Shown in pieces: positions 39,733-53,960 of a stretch of 64,000 nt of DNA (the stretch's first letter is position 1; every line of letters starts with the position of its first letter). The translations under genes were made by a program, and so were the position numbers. The notes beneath the pieces are model-generated. The model saw only the letters and a program-made list of their open reading frames with translations, did not search any database and had not been told where the DNA came from. The DNA comes from Zelopaecilomyces penicillatus (taxonomy: Eukaryota > Ascomycota > Sordariomycetes > Hypocreales > Pseudodiploosporaceae): the NCBI GenBank assembly GCA_005765155.1, contig VCCP01000007.1:885501-949500 (forward strand), in the 5' to 3' direction.

Positions 39733-42700
39733 TAATAATAAAAAATAAATATTAATTAAAATATATATAGATCTAAATATATATATTAAATTAAATCTTA
39801 TTAATAAAGTATTTATTAAAATAAATAGATTATAATAAGTATTAATAAAGAATTTATTAAAGCTTTAAATAATAAATAAATTAAGAATTTAAATATATAA
39901 TATATAGAAAATCTTATTTATTATTATAGACTTAAAAGAAATTAAATAAAGTTTTATTTAAATATATCTTAATATTAATTAAGATTTAAGAATAAAAGAT
40001 AATTTAATATTATAAAAATTAATCTATTTATAAAATCTCTGGATTTATTTAAATATTTATAATATATATTAATAATTTAATTAAAAATAAAAAAGATTAA
40101 AATCTTATAATCTTATAAGTTTATATAAGCTTATTAAAATAAAATAATAATCTTTTTAATTATATATTTTTTAGAATTATTATTATTAATAAATAAATAT
40201 TAAATAAATTAAATATAAAAGATAAAGTAATTATTTTAAAAATTATAGGATTATTTAAATATATTTTAAATAAATAAAATAGATATATTATTATCCTAAA
40301 ATACTATAAATTATATAATTAATCTATTTTTAAATATTATCTCTTTATATAATATAATTTATTCTTAATTATAAAAAGAATTAAAAAAGTATTATATTTA
40401 TTTAAATAAGAATCTAAAAAAGAAATAAATTTATTTATTTAAAAATTTAATAAAGATATTAATTTTATTTATTTTAAAAAAGATAGATCCTTGTAATTAT
40501 ATATAAATTATTAAAATCTTAATAGGATTATAAAAAAGAATTATTATATATTATCTTTTATTTTAGAAACTTTAAATTAAATTATAAATATAGATTTCTT
40601 TATAAAATTTGATATAAAGAATATATATTATTAGATCTAGATTAAAAAAGAAAATAAATAAAAGATAATATTTTAAATCTATTATAATTATTATAAATAT
40701 TTAATAATACCCTTTAAATTAATTAATATATTAATAATATTTTAATATTATATTTATTAAGCTTTAAAGGAATTAATTAATATAATATATATTATTTATT
40801 TAAATAATATTTTAATCTTTTTTAAAATAAAAAAAGAATATCTAAAATATGTTAAATAGGTTTTAAAAAGACTATAAATAATAAAGCTTTTTATAAATCT
40901 TAAAAAAAGTATTATTTTTATTATATAAAGATAGAATTTTTAAGATTTATTTTATTTAAAAAAAGAATCTTAATAAATCTTTAATATATATAATTATTTT
41001 AAAATAATAATAATTAAGAATTTATTAAGAATTATAAATATATTTAAGCTTTTATAATTCTTATAAAAGATTTATTTATAAATATTTTAGAATTATAATA
41101 TTATTAAATATATTTTTAAAAGATAATAAGAATAATAAAAAGCTAGGAATAGTATAATTAATTATAATTAAATATCTAGTATTTAAATAATTAAAAAAAA
41201 CCTTTTAAAAAGCTTTATTATTTAAATATTTTAATTTATAATAATAAATTTATTTTAAAATTAATACCTTTTAATTTATAATAATAAGAATTATATTATA
41301 ATAAGATAATAAAAATGAATAATATTTAATTATCTTTTTATTAAAAAAGTTTATTAAGATAAAGAGAAATTATAAAATATTTAATTAAGAAATATTTATT
41401 ATTATTTATTTATTTAAATAATAATAAAGATATATTAATAAAATAATAAAATAAAAAAAGGTTTTAATTAATTATTAAAATCTTTAATTCTTTATAAAAT
41501 AAATTAAGCTATTAAAAAGATAAATAAGATAATATATAATATTAATATTATATAATTTTATTATTAAATATTAATTAAGGCAATCTAATCCTATAAATAA
41601 GCTATAAAAAAAACTAGATTATAAGAATAAAGCTTTATTAAATAATAATTTATTCTTTATATTATAAAATAGGATAATTAAATTTATAAAGATTTAGATT
41701 AAATCTATTAAAATATTAATAGATATCTAAAATAATAAAAATAAAGGATTTTTAAATCTAATTAAATTAATTAAATAAATAAAATAAATTATTAATTAGG
41801 AATAATAAATATTTATATATATAGCTTAAATAGCCCTTTATATAAAGATTATATTTAATAAATAAGCCTTAATTCTTTAAATAGTATTTATTAAGGATAT
41901 ATAAAATAAAGATAAAAAGATATTAAAATAAAAAGCTATATTAATAAAATAAAAAGATAAAAGAAAGAATATTATATAGTTTATAAATATATAAGGTTTA
42001 ATTAAATATTAAAATTATATTTATATTTTTAAGAAAATTTTATTAAAAAATAAATTAATATAATCTTATTATATTAATCCTTATATAAGGTATTTTAATA
42101 TAAATTAAACCCTTAAATTTTTATAATATAAGTTTTATTAATATTTAATAAATTAAAAGATTAAGAAATATATTATTAATTATAATATTTATTAAAAAGT
42201 AATATTATAATATTATTATTTATATAAATATCTTAATTCCTTATTAAAATTAAATTAATCCTAAAAAAAAGTAATTATAAACTTTATTATAGGATTTTTA
42301 TTTATTATATTTAATAAAAAAGATATAGATATAATCTTAATAGTTATAGATTAATATATAAATTTTTTTTTTAATAAATATAATTATTATTATAATAGAT
42401 CTTATAGAATTATTTTATTAAAAGATAAAATTAAAATATAAGATATTAAAGGGTATTATATTAGATAAGGGCTTTATTTTTATAAATAAATTTTAATTAG
42501 AATTTTATTATATAATTAAACAAAAAAAGGCTTTTAATAATATTTTATCCTTAAACTAATAAATAACTAAATTAAATAAATTAAATATTAAAATATTATT
42601 TATATTATTTCTTAATAAAAGAATAAATAATATAAATAAAGCTTTTTTAAATAATATTATTTATTTATAATTTAATTATCTTTATAATAATTAATATCTT

Positions 42701-44359
42701 TTTTAATAAAATATTATTTAAATATAAATTAAGCTATTTAAATATTAAGGATAATTTTATAAAAAAAAGGATATTAATAATATAAAATTAATTAAAGAAA
42801 TTAATAAAAATATAAGAAATATTAATAAAATATTAATAATAAATAAATAAAAGCTAGATAAAAAACTATAATAAATTATATATACCCTTAATATTTTAAA
42901 AAAAGGATATAATTATATTAAATATAAAAAGTCTATATTTAAAGATAAAAAGAAAGTTAATATTAAGATTTATTAATTTATTTTAAATCTTATAAAAGAT
43001 TAAAATATAAATATATTAATTAAAATTAATTAAATAATATTTATAGATTTATAATATCTTTATATTAATCTATTAAAGCTATAAGTATAATAAATAAAGA
43101 ATATTAATAATAGCTTATTAATACTAGAATTAAAACATAAGTATAAATAAAAGATTAAAGAAATTAATAATTTAATAAAAATCTAATAATAATTTAATTA
43201 TATTTATTTAAATATAAAGGATTATATAATCTTAAGCTTATTATTAAACTTAATAAAATATAAAAGATTCTTATTAATTAATTTAAGAAAAGTAATATAA
43301 ATAATATATTTAATATATTATTAAGATATAAAGCTAGTATTTATCTAGATAAGATAAAGGGTTTATATTATCTTTTAATAATTAAATTAGCTTTATATAA
43401 GGTTTCAAATATATCTATTAAGCTTAAATAATCTATTATAAAATCAATATTAAAACCTAAATTAAATATTTATATATTTACTTAAATATTCTATTATTTT
43501 TAAAGGTAGGGTTATTAAATAATTAATAATATTTAATAAGCCTTCTTCTTTTTTTTATAAGCCTTATTAATTATAATATAGATCTTATAGAATTAATAAT
43601 CTTAAAGGATTAATAATATATAATCTTAATTAATTTAAAAGCTAGATAAATCTTTAATAATATATTGATAATTTATTAAATAAAAGTATTAATAAAAATA
43701 AAAAAGGCTTTATTATTAAGGTCTTTCTTTTTTTTATTTTAAATAATATATAGCATTAATATTATAGCTAGAATATTATATATATTATTTAATTTATAGG
43801 TATTATTTAATATAAAAATTATAGATTTAAATATTATAAAATTATTAATAAAACCCTTTTAAATATTATTAATTTATATATTAATAATAAATATTATTCC
43901 TATTATTATATTATTAATTTAATATTAATTTAATATTAATTTAATATTAATAAATAAATATTAAATTATTATTATTTTATTAAGCTTAATAATCTTTTTA
44001 ATTATTTCAATATTAATTATTATAGCTATTCTTATATAGTATATATATTATATATATTATATAATAATTAATTTAATATAATTTAATTATTTTATAATTA
44101 TATAGGTTTAGATAATAGACTTTTAAGAGATATAATAATATAATAAAGAGATAATTAAAAAATTAAAAAATTAAAAAAATAAATAAAAAATATATAATAA
44201 AAAATATAATTATAAATAAATAAAAAGAATATAATAAATCTAAATTCTAAGAAAATAAAAATTCTATAATAATAAAATAATAATAATAAGGAAAATCTAT
44301 TATAGGATAATAGATATATAATTAAGATATTAGGATATTATTTTTAAAAAAAAGATAAT
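39733..44359 (+). pseudogene. E1 pol remnant: reverse transcriptase, RNase H, integrase
   Basis: The plus strand has a well readable gypsy polymerase. Reverse transcriptase, about 40480-41100: NLNRIIKKNYYILSFILETL, FFIKFDIKNIYYQIQI, LIIPFKLINILIIFQ, then YLNN at 40797-40808, the mutated YLDD catalytic box. RNase H, about 41230-41620: LQQDNKNEQYLIIFLLKKFI and NYKIFNQEIFIIIYLFK, ending RQSNPINK at about 41578. Integrase follows; at 42268-42370 it reads VINFIIGFLFIIF...IILIVIDQYI, matching the MDFIxGLP...ILVVVDRxTK block around the first catalytic Asp. Beyond 43500 nothing is recognisable up to the 3' LTR, apart from a short 11 bp tandem repeat at 43916-43948. Stops fall at former Gln and Trp codons; it is non-functional. 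Confidence 0.9.
43916..43948. repeat. Three tandem copies of an 11 bp unit
   Basis: AATTTAATATT is repeated exactly three times near the 3' end of the E1 interior. Confidence 0.9.
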
Positions 44360-44552
44360 TATAATAGAATTAAATATCTAAATATTTAATTAAAATATAC
44401 AATCTAAAAGATTATTAATTATTAAAGCTTTAATAGTCTTTTATATTTAAAAGATATAAAAAAAAAGATTTAGTTTAAATATAAGTTTTATTATTAATTA
44501 TTTAATTAAAGCTATATAATTCTATTTAATTATACTTAGAATTCCCTTTATA
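44360..44552 (+). repeat. 3' LTR of E1
   Basis: 193 bp, ending CCCTTTATA and followed by the target-site copy ATAAA at 44553-44557. Confidence 0.92.
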
Positions 44553-44557
44553 ATAAA

Positions 44558-46562
44558 AATATATATAATATAAATATAAATAAGATAAGAATATTATAAT
44601 TAAATATTATTTTTAATAAATATATTATTTAAGAATATAGTATTTATAAATATATATTTAATTATATTTTAATATAAAGCTATATAAAAGAATATTATTT
44701 ATATTTATAAGCTTATAATAATTTATAAAAAGGTTTATTATTTTTTAAAAAAGCTAGGATTTAAGAATAAATTAATAATTATAATATTAATATTTATAAT
44801 ACTTTTATATATAAAGGCTATCTTTAATTTTTAAATAAGGATTCCTTTTTTATTATAATAATATAATAAATATATAATTTCTTATTAATAGATTATTTTA
44901 AATAAAAATAAATATTCTATTTTTTTATAATAATTATTATTAAAATAAAATATTTTAATTTATTTAATAATTAATTTAAAATTATTTATTATATTAAAGT
45001 AATTATATTTTATAATAATAATAATAGGATTTATTATTATTATTTTTAATCTTAAATTAATTCTAGTTTTAAATTTTTATTAAGTTTATAATTAATTTAT
45101 TTATAATAAAGAATAATTTATAAATTTTAATAAGAATTATAAATAAACCTTTTAAATATATATAATTAAAAATAATAATATTAATAAGAATTAAAAATTA
45201 TATTATTTAATTTTAAGATATATAATAATTATTTTATAAATTCTTAAAGTATATTATTATAAATAAAGATTTAATTTAATTTAATTATTTTTATATTACT
45301 TTATATAAAATTATAAGGGTTTTATAATTATTATTTATATTTTATTATTTTTAAATAAATAATAATATAAAATAAATAAATTAAAAGAAATAAATAATTT
45401 TAAGGATAATAGTTTATATTTTTAAATTAATTAAATAAATTATCTTAAATAATTAAACCTTAATTATTATAAGAATAAGCTTAAATAAATTATTTAATAA
45501 ATTAAAAATTACTTTAATTAAAAAAATAATTATTTAATACAAAATTAAAAATTATTAAAAATTTAAATTATAATATTCTTAGATTATTTATAAAATAAGA
45601 TAAATCTAATATAAATAATAATAATATATATATAATAATAAATTTAAAAAACTATAAGTAATTTAAAATAATCAATAAAATACTTTTTAATTAAAGATAT
45701 TATAAAAATATTATTATAAAATATTAAAATAAATTATATTTATTAAAAACTTAATTAAGTTTATATAAAATATATAATTATTAAAATCTTAATTCTATTA
45801 ATTATTAAATTAAATATTCTAAAAGATTTATATTTTATTTTTTATATAGATTTTATAAAATAAATTATTAATAATTTATTTTTAATATAAATATTTATAA
45901 ATTTTAATTTAAGATTAATTTAAATCTTAATTAATAATAAAAAAGAAATAATACTAAAATATAAAATAAAAGAAATATTTATTATATAAAATATTTTAAA
46001 AAAGAAAAAATAATATAATATCTTAAAAAAAAAACTATTTTATATAAGAATTCTTAAAAGATAAAAAGGAATTATAAATATTAAATATATTAAAAAAAAA
46101 TATAATATGTTTTTTAATAATAGCTTTTTTAAATATAAAATTTTAATTAAAAGATTATATAATAATAATTATCTTATTAGTAATAAATATAAATTTAAAT
46201 TAATTATAATAATATAATTTAAATTAAAAGATATTAAATAAATTATTTTAAATATTATAAGAATTTAAAGAATAAAATAAATAAAATATAAAAAGAATAT
46301 AATATCTTTAAAAAGCTTAAAAAGGTTTAAAATATATTTAAAGATGTAAGAATTATAAATATATATAATAAATAATAATAAATATTAAATATTATTAAAT
46401 ATTATTAAGAATATAATTATAATATAAGAAATCTAGGCTTAATTTAAATATAAATAAGAATAAATAAAAAATAAAATAAGATAATTTAAACTTTATTAAA
46501 ATAATAGAATATTTCTTTATAAAGATATAATAAAAAAGAAGAAATAATATAATAGAAATAAT
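44558..46562. other. Unassigned A/T-only DNA between E1 and D2
   Basis: About 2 kb of almost pure A/T with no readable domain, no LTR and no open frame. It is the right-hand continuation of the DNA that E1 entered (31376-31560), so it may be part of the same old element as fragment G, but I could not confirm this by a motif. Its last 5 bp, ATAAT (46558-46562), are the D2 target-site copy. Confidence 0.6.
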
Positions 46563-46734
46563 TATAATAAGCTAGTCCTATAATTATTATAAATAAATAT
46601 TAAGAATAATATTAATAAACTTAAAAAGAATAAGAAATATCTATTATAATCTCTCTTTTTATATTAATAAGGCTTAATCCAGATCTATCTTATATTTATA
46701 TCTAAGGCTTAAGCTTAAGCCTAAGCTTATAATA
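46563..46734 (-). repeat. Left LTR of D2 (3' LTR by coding sense)
   Basis: 172 bp, starting TATAATAAGCTAG and ending CCTAAGCTTATAATA. Confidence 0.93.
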
Positions 46735-49700
46735 TACCCTTTTTTCTTTAATAATATCTAGGTATTATTTAATTATGAAATAATAAGGGTATAAGATAGA
46801 TATATATTATATTATCCTAATAATCTAATAAAAACTCTTTATCCCTTTTAAGTTATTATTTTTTATATCTTATATCTTTTATTTATTTTCTTATTAAAAG
46901 TATTATTAATTTAAATGATTTGTTTTTTATTTTCCTTTTAAATCCTATCCTTTCTCTTTATATAATAATAAATTATTTAAATATTTCTTTTTTAATTATA
47001 GAATTAATAAGTATTATAAATAAATTATTTAAGAATAAAAATCCTTTTTTTTTCTTAAATTATAATGTATTTAATATAGATATAAATTTAAATAATTTAA
47101 TATCTATAAATATATATTATATTCCCTATATAGATTATAATTAATTATATATAGTTTCTTTTCTATTAAAAAAGAAGTAAGCTATTAATAATTATATTAT
47201 TTTTAATAATTTTAATAATGAGTTAATTATACTTCCTAAAAAGATTAAATTATTATATCTTTTTTATATTTTAAAACTACACTTAACTAATTATAAAAGT
47301 TATAATCTCTTTCTTATTTATATTTATATATTATATTATAAGGTATATTCTATCTATAACTATAAAGACTATTTCTTATTAAATAATAATATACTTTAAA
47401 ATATATTAATAATATTATATAATTATATAATATATAATAATTATATAATATATAATAATTATATTATAATTAAAATAATAATAAAAGCCTTTAATATTAT
47501 AATTAAATAAGCTATTTTTATTTAAGAATAAAAACCCTAAATAAAAGCTTAATAGTATATATTAAAGGCTATTAAAATAAAATCTAATATATTTATAAAT
47601 ACTTATAAATATATACCTATCTCTTTTTCTTCTTTTATTTTAAGTATTATTAATACCCTTATATTATTAAGATGATTCTATAATATTAGTTTTTTAACTT
47701 TTAAATATTTTAATATATTTTTAGGCTAAGATATCTTAGCTATATTATTTTATTATAGTATTCTTATTATATCTTTAATAAAAAACAATTTATAGAATTT
47801 TATATAATAATAAAATAAGATTTATTATATTATTATTTATCTTTATATAAGTTTTTTAAATATATAGTATTTTTAGTATAGCTTTATGAATTTTTAAATA
47901 GGATTATTAAGTTAAATAAGAGATATACTTTATATATAATAAAAAGATATAAATCTAATAATAAACTAAATAATAAAAGAAGAATCAGATCTTAGCTTAA
48001 TTTAAAAAGACTTTTAATTATTATATAATTATTATTATTAACCTTTTTTTTACCTTTATAAAAGCTATAAGTAATATTAATAATATTAATACTATTGTAT
48101 CTTTTTATATTTTTATATTATTTAAAGTATATTTTAATAAATAAATTAAACACACCCCTTCTTATTAAAGATAATTAAGGGATAACTATATTAATTATAG
48201 CCTTAAAGGGCTAGTTTATATAAATACATAAGGTATACTTAGATTATAGTATTATTATTAAATTTAAAGCTTTTCTTTTTATTTTCTTAAAACATCCTAA
48301 ATAATTCCTAATAATTAATTAAATATTTTTTAATTAATTCTTAGATTAAGAATAGAATAATTAATTAATCTCTTAAATCTATTCTTATTTATTATAGCTT
48401 TATACCTTTTCTTAATTATTTTAAATCTTATATTTATACTTAAATATATATAGCTACCCTAGATTATCTAATTAGCTCTAGGTATAGTATATTATTATAT
48501 ATATTATTTTTTCTTTATTAAAATATCTTTAAAATATCCTTATATTTTTATTATAGTCTTAGTATAAATCCTTATTAAAGATAAATCTCTTTTCCTTTAA
48601 AGTATATTAATCTTAAAATAATATACCTTTTATTAATAGTTTTTTTTATTAGTCTTTTTATAGGTATAAGCTATTATTAGCTATTTAATAATAATAATAT
48701 TCTTTTTTAATTTATTTTAAAAGTATTTTTAATATAAAGATAATATTAATTAAGATAAAAAGGAATTAAAATTAAAGGCTTAAAAAAAAAAAGGCTTAAA
48801 TCTAAAATAAGCTTAATAAATAATTAAAATCTATTTTTAAATAATAATATAAAATATAGGTATTTTTATTTATATTTATTATTATAAATATATAATATTT
48901 AATAATAATATTATATCTTAATATTATTATATTATTAGATTATTATAAAAATAAATATTATTTTATTTTATTTTAAAGTTATTTAATATTTATAATTATT
49001 ATATATTCTTTAATAATTCTTATATTAAATTATTCTATTTTTTTTATTTTATATATATTTAATATTTTTAGCTTTATTTTTATTTACTTTTTATTATTAA
49101 AATAAATTCTATTTTCTATTCTTATATTATATCCTTATTATTATTATTAAATATTTTAAAAAGGGCTTAGTTTATTATTTATTATTATTAAAATAAAAAT
49201 AGATTATTTATTATTTATTTTATTAAATTAATATAAAAGATAGAATAGATTTCTTTTAATATATTAAGAATAATTATTAAGGGTATAAGAATAATAATTA
49301 CTTTATATTTAATATATAATTAATTTAATTTCTAATTTAAGTAATTTATCTTAATATTATAAAAGAAAAGCTAGATTTTATCTCTAAAGAAAAGTATTTT
49401 ATTAAATATTAGGAATTATTTATAGCCTTTTAGGTTTATTATTATAAATAAATAATAATTATTTATATAAGATTAGTTTTTAATTAATGATAATTAAGAA
49501 ATATTATAGCTTATTCTTTTAATAATATTTCTTTTTATTTAAATATAATTTTTATTATATTAAATTAATCTTAAATCTATTTAATAATCTATTTAAGCTT
49601 ATATTAATAATTAAGGATCTTTTATTATTTAATTTTAATTAATAAATTAAAAGGTAATTTATTTAATTAAATTATAAGAAATATATAATAATATATAGAA

Positions 49701-52700
49701 TAGTTTAAATCTTCTAGTTTATATATTTTATTCTATTATTTATTTATAAATAATATATAATAGATAAGATTTATTTAATATTAATTAATTTATATAATAT
49801 AATCTAGAAATAATTTAATTAATTTAAATCTTTATTTATAATAATCTTTTTTAGGAATCTATAAAAGTATTATTAAATATCTTAAAACCTTTCTATATAT
49901 ACTTTAATTATTATTAATATTATTATTTTTAATTATATATATTTTAATAAATAATCTATAATAATTATTAAGAATTTAAATAAATTATCTTATTTTAAAA
50001 GCTTTATTATAAAATTAATAAATAAGGGTTAAAATAATCCTTAATATTATTATTATAATATATAATTATTCTAATATTTTAAATAATTATATATAAATTA
50101 ATAAATTAATTAAAATATATTATTTTAATAATAATTATAATAAAGAAATTTAAATATTTATTCTTATTTTAAATATTCTATTAAGAATAAATTATATATT
50201 CTTTAAATAATTATAATAGTAAACGATTTTTAATTTAGAAATTAAAATTAATTCTAATATATTAATAATTTCTATATATTTATAATATAATCTATTATTT
50301 ATTCCTTTATCTTAGCTTTTATTAGAAAATAATATATATGTTTTTTAATTATATATAGATAATAATTATAGATTGAATCCTTTTAAAATATCTAATTTTA
50401 AAAGCTAAATAAATTAATATCTTTAAATAATATTATTCTATTTAAAAGATTAATTAGATTATTATTAAAAGCAATAAGAGTATTTATTAAAGCTATTTAA
50501 ATAAGGTATATAATTTATATTAGGATAGCCTTTTTATTTCTTATATTCTATTCTCTTTTAAAAAGAATATTAAATTAGATTATTTAAAAGCTAGAATAAT
50601 AATAAAGATAATATTAAAAAAGAATGAATATTTCTATTTATTAAGTTTCTTATTTAAGAAGTTCTTTTAAATTAATAAAATACTTTAAGTTTTTATAATT
50701 AATAAAAATAATAAATAAATTTATTATCCCTTTTAATTTAATTAATTAAGCTTTTAAATAAGCTATAATTATTAAAAGCTTTTTATTATAAATTATATAA
50801 TTCCTTTTAATTATAATTAATTTAATAAAATAATAAAGAATTAATAATAGGATATTATTATATATTTATAATAGATATCTCTTTAATATTTTCTTTAAAT
50901 AATCTATCTTTATTATTATATCTTTTTTAAGATTTTATGAAATTAAAACTAGCTTTAAGATAAATACTTATTTTAATACTTTAAAAATTAAATCTTTTAT
51001 TTCTTTTTATTAAAAAGGGATCCCTTTATTTATTAAATAAATAAATAATTTAATTAAGATAAAGAATAATAATATAAATTCTTAATAAAAGTTAATAAAT
51101 CCTAGGAAATTCTTAATTTTATATATTTATATTAATACCTTCTATTCTTTTATAATTATGATCTTTTTTAGAATTAAATAAATAGCTTGTTTTAATCTTA
51201 ATAATAAATCCTAGATATTAAATAATAATTATAATAAATATATATTTATTAATATTAATAAATTGATTAGCTTTTTATAAGTATATAAATATCTTTTAGA
51301 TCTTATATATATAATTCTTTTTCAAGCTATTAAAATATATAAGGATATTACTTAAATATATTATAATAAAATCTTTTAATATATATCTTAAGATTAAATT
51401 AATATATTTTTAAAAGATTATAAAGATATTTAATAAATTAAATCATATAATAAGCTATTTAAAAATATTAAATTAAATCTAAAATATTATAAGATATTTA
51501 CTATTTTTTAATATCTAGATTCTATAGAAAATAAAATAGATATCTAGCTTTATAAACTATTAAATATTAAAGAATAATTATAATATCTTTTTAATTAATG
51601 ATAATAGATATTAATTCTTTATTATAATTTTATTTAAAGCTTAATAATTTATATAAAATCGTTATTCTTTTATAGCCTTTTTAATAAAAAGAATAAATAT
51701 AATAATTAAAAAAGAGCTAGCTTTAATCTATTTTTTATTTATTAATTCTATAATTTATTTCTTAATCTTTAATAAATAATATTATAATATATTATATAAT
51801 AGCCTTTATAAAAGGCTTATTTAATATTTATTTAAGCTGATTTAAATATATATAAAATAATCTATTATACTTTAATATAAGAATAAGCTATTAATCTCCT
51901 TTTTATTAAATAAAGATATAAAATTATAAAGTTTTATAAATAATTATAATAAAATTATTATATATTCTATACTTATTTTAATAAAGCTATATAATATTTT
52001 ATACTATTTAATAATATTTATTAATATTATATTTATCTTTTAAATATTAATAATAAGAAATTTATTTATATTAAATTCTTTTTATTTTTATTATTTTATT
52101 AATATAATAAATATAAATCCTATAATTATAATAATATTTATATATTTTAATTAAATAAAATTTTCTTTTATTATTATTTCTTTTATTTATTTAATTTAAA
52201 ATTCTTTTTTATTTAATAATAAAATAAATCTAATAATATTATATCTAAGATAATCTTAATATTAAATCCTCTAATAATCTAAAGATAATATATATAATTA
52301 AGATAAAATCCTAGCTATTAATATTTATTTATATCTTAATTATAAAATATATTTTATAATCCTTATTTAATCCTATAATAATATCTAATATATAGAGTAT
52401 TAAAAGATATATTAAATCTAATCTTAATTATTAAGCTATTTATTTATTAATTATATTATAGTATTTATATCTTAAATTAATCTATATATTTATAAACATA
52501 ATAAAGTTTAAAAGAATAAGGATTAAAAATAAATATTTATATAATTTATTTTTAATATTTTATTTACTTTTTATTATAATCTAGTATTAATTCTTTTTTA
52601 GGGTTATTATATAATTAATCTAGTTTTAAATAAAACTTAATTTAAAAATAAATTATTTCTCTTATCCTTTAAATTAAAATTAATCTTAATATTAGAATTA

Positions 52701-53783
52701 ATAATATTAATATTAATAGGGTATTATAACTATATAAGATTATAGCTTTCTTAAAAATATTCTTATTTATTATAATAAATATAAGCCTCTTTATTTTTTA
52801 TTTTTTAAAATATCTTAAATAATATTTATTTTATAATCTAATAATTAATTTTATTAAAAGTAATTAAGCCTTTTTTATAATCCTTTTCTATTTTAATATA
52901 ATATTTAATTATAATTATTATACTAATATTAATTATTAATATATCTTTATTCTAGAAAGAAAGGGTTAATTATAAGGCTAGATATTATTTTTATTTTTAT
53001 TTAATCTGTTCTTTTAGATTAAATACTTTAAGCTTTATAATAATCTAATAATAATAAAGTATAGCCTTTATATAATTAATATAAAAGATACTTTATTATA
53101 AATAAATATTATATATTTAATAATTAAGTATATAATAAAGCTTAGCCAATTTTATTAAATTAGGCTATATTAAGCTATTAATTATTATAAGTTTTTGGTT
53201 AAAATATATATATAATATAAAAAAAAATGTTTACTTAATTATTATTTAATATATTTTAATTTAATTTAAGCTATATCTTTATAATAAGGATTATAAAATA
53301 CTATAATTATATATTATAGGAATTTATTTAGATTATACTTTTAATTAAGCCTATTAATTAAATAAAACTTTTAGATATATCCTTCAAAAAATATTAATAT
53401 ATTACTTTAAATAATCTTTTATTAATTTCTATAATTATTAATAAAATCCTAATTAATAATAATTTTATAATAAATTATTATTAATTAAGATAAAAAAGTA
53501 TTCTTATCTTTATTAAATAATTAAAATAAAGGAAGAGATATATATTTTAAATAAATAAGTTTTTTTATTTTTTTTTAAATTTTTTTTTATAATTCTAATT
53601 AAGGAGTTATATCTATATATAGAGAATAGCCTTTTAATTTTCCTAAATTTAATAATAAATATCCTTAAAGATAAATTAATTTATTAATTAAACTATTAAT
53701 TAATCTATTAATTAAGATTATTATTTTATTCTTTATATAAATATCCCTTTTTTTAATAGGATATAAAAAGGAAATTTATTAAA
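46735..53783 (-). pseudogene. D2 gypsy gag-pol remnant
   Basis: On the minus strand, at 51073-51114, the sequence reads KNFLGFINFYQEFI, a near-intact version of the conserved block after the gypsy polymerase palm (SFLGFANFYRRFI type). It is followed at the expected distance by a KGIPF remnant (KKDVPFxW type). Reverse transcriptase therefore lies at about 51000-51900, Gag and protease to the right of it, and RNase H and integrase to the left. I did not resolve the catalytic residues of the other domains. All frames are stopped repeatedly. A solo C-type LTR interrupts the left part. It cannot make protein. Confidence 0.75.
48135..48523 (+). mobile_element. Old, RIP-degraded solo LTR related to family C
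   Basis: 389 bp, flanked by TATTT (48130-48134) and TATCT (48524-48528), a 5 bp duplication with one C/T change. It starts TAATAAATAAATTAAACAC and ends CTTTATTAAAA, and it follows the C LTR landmark by landmark (ACACCCCTT, TATAGCTTTATACC, TATATATTATTTTT). D3 lacks it at the matching site (around 56455-56470), which confirms insertion into D2. It is much more mutated than the solo LTR at 36443. Confidence 0.85.
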
Positions 53784-53955
53784 TATAATAAACTAGCTTT
53801 ATAGCTATTATAAATAGATATTAAGAATAATATTAATAAATTTAAGGAGAATAAAAAGTATTTATTATAATCTCTTTTCTTATATTAATAAAGCCTGATT
53901 TAGATCCGCTTTATATTTATATTTAAGGTTTAGGCTTAAACCTAAGCCTATAATA
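53784..53955 (-). repeat. Right LTR of D2 (5' LTR by coding sense)
   Basis: 172 bp, followed by the target-site copy ATAAT. It keeps one CpG (GATCCGCT) that the left LTR has lost. Confidence 0.93.
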
Positions 53956-53960
53956 ATAAT

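Larger units (their letters stand above)
31561..44552 (+). mobile_element. E1: Ty3/gypsy LTR retrotransposon, split by B1
   Basis: LTRs lie at 31561-31755 (195 bp) and 44360-44552 (193 bp), starting TATAATAGAATTAAATAT. They are flanked by a perfect target-site duplication ATAAA (31556-31560 and 44553-44557). Without B1 the element is about 6.3 kb, a normal gypsy length. The plus-strand pol relic contains reverse transcriptase, RNase H and integrase in gypsy order. A purine-rich AAAAAAAAGA stretch at about 44347-44356, just before the 3' LTR, is a likely polypurine tract. The element at 61028-64000 is a relative. Confidence 0.93.
46563..53955 (-). mobile_element. D2: most complete copy of the D Ty3/gypsy element
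   Basis: LTRs are both 172 bp (46563-46734 and 53784-53955), flanked by a perfect target-site duplication ATAAT (46558-46562 and 53956-53960). Net of a solo LTR at 48135-48523 the element is about 7.0 kb. CCCTTTTTTCTTT at 46736-46748, just right of the left LTR, is the complement of a polypurine tract and gives minus orientation, in agreement with the reverse-transcriptase motif. D1 and D3 match it along their length. Confidence 0.93.

Noticed and set aside
46920..47144. 74-codon open frame rich in Ile, Asn and Phe on the plus strand
   Set aside because: It sits inside D2 antisense to its pol, its composition is what random A/T DNA gives, and D3 has stops at the matching site.
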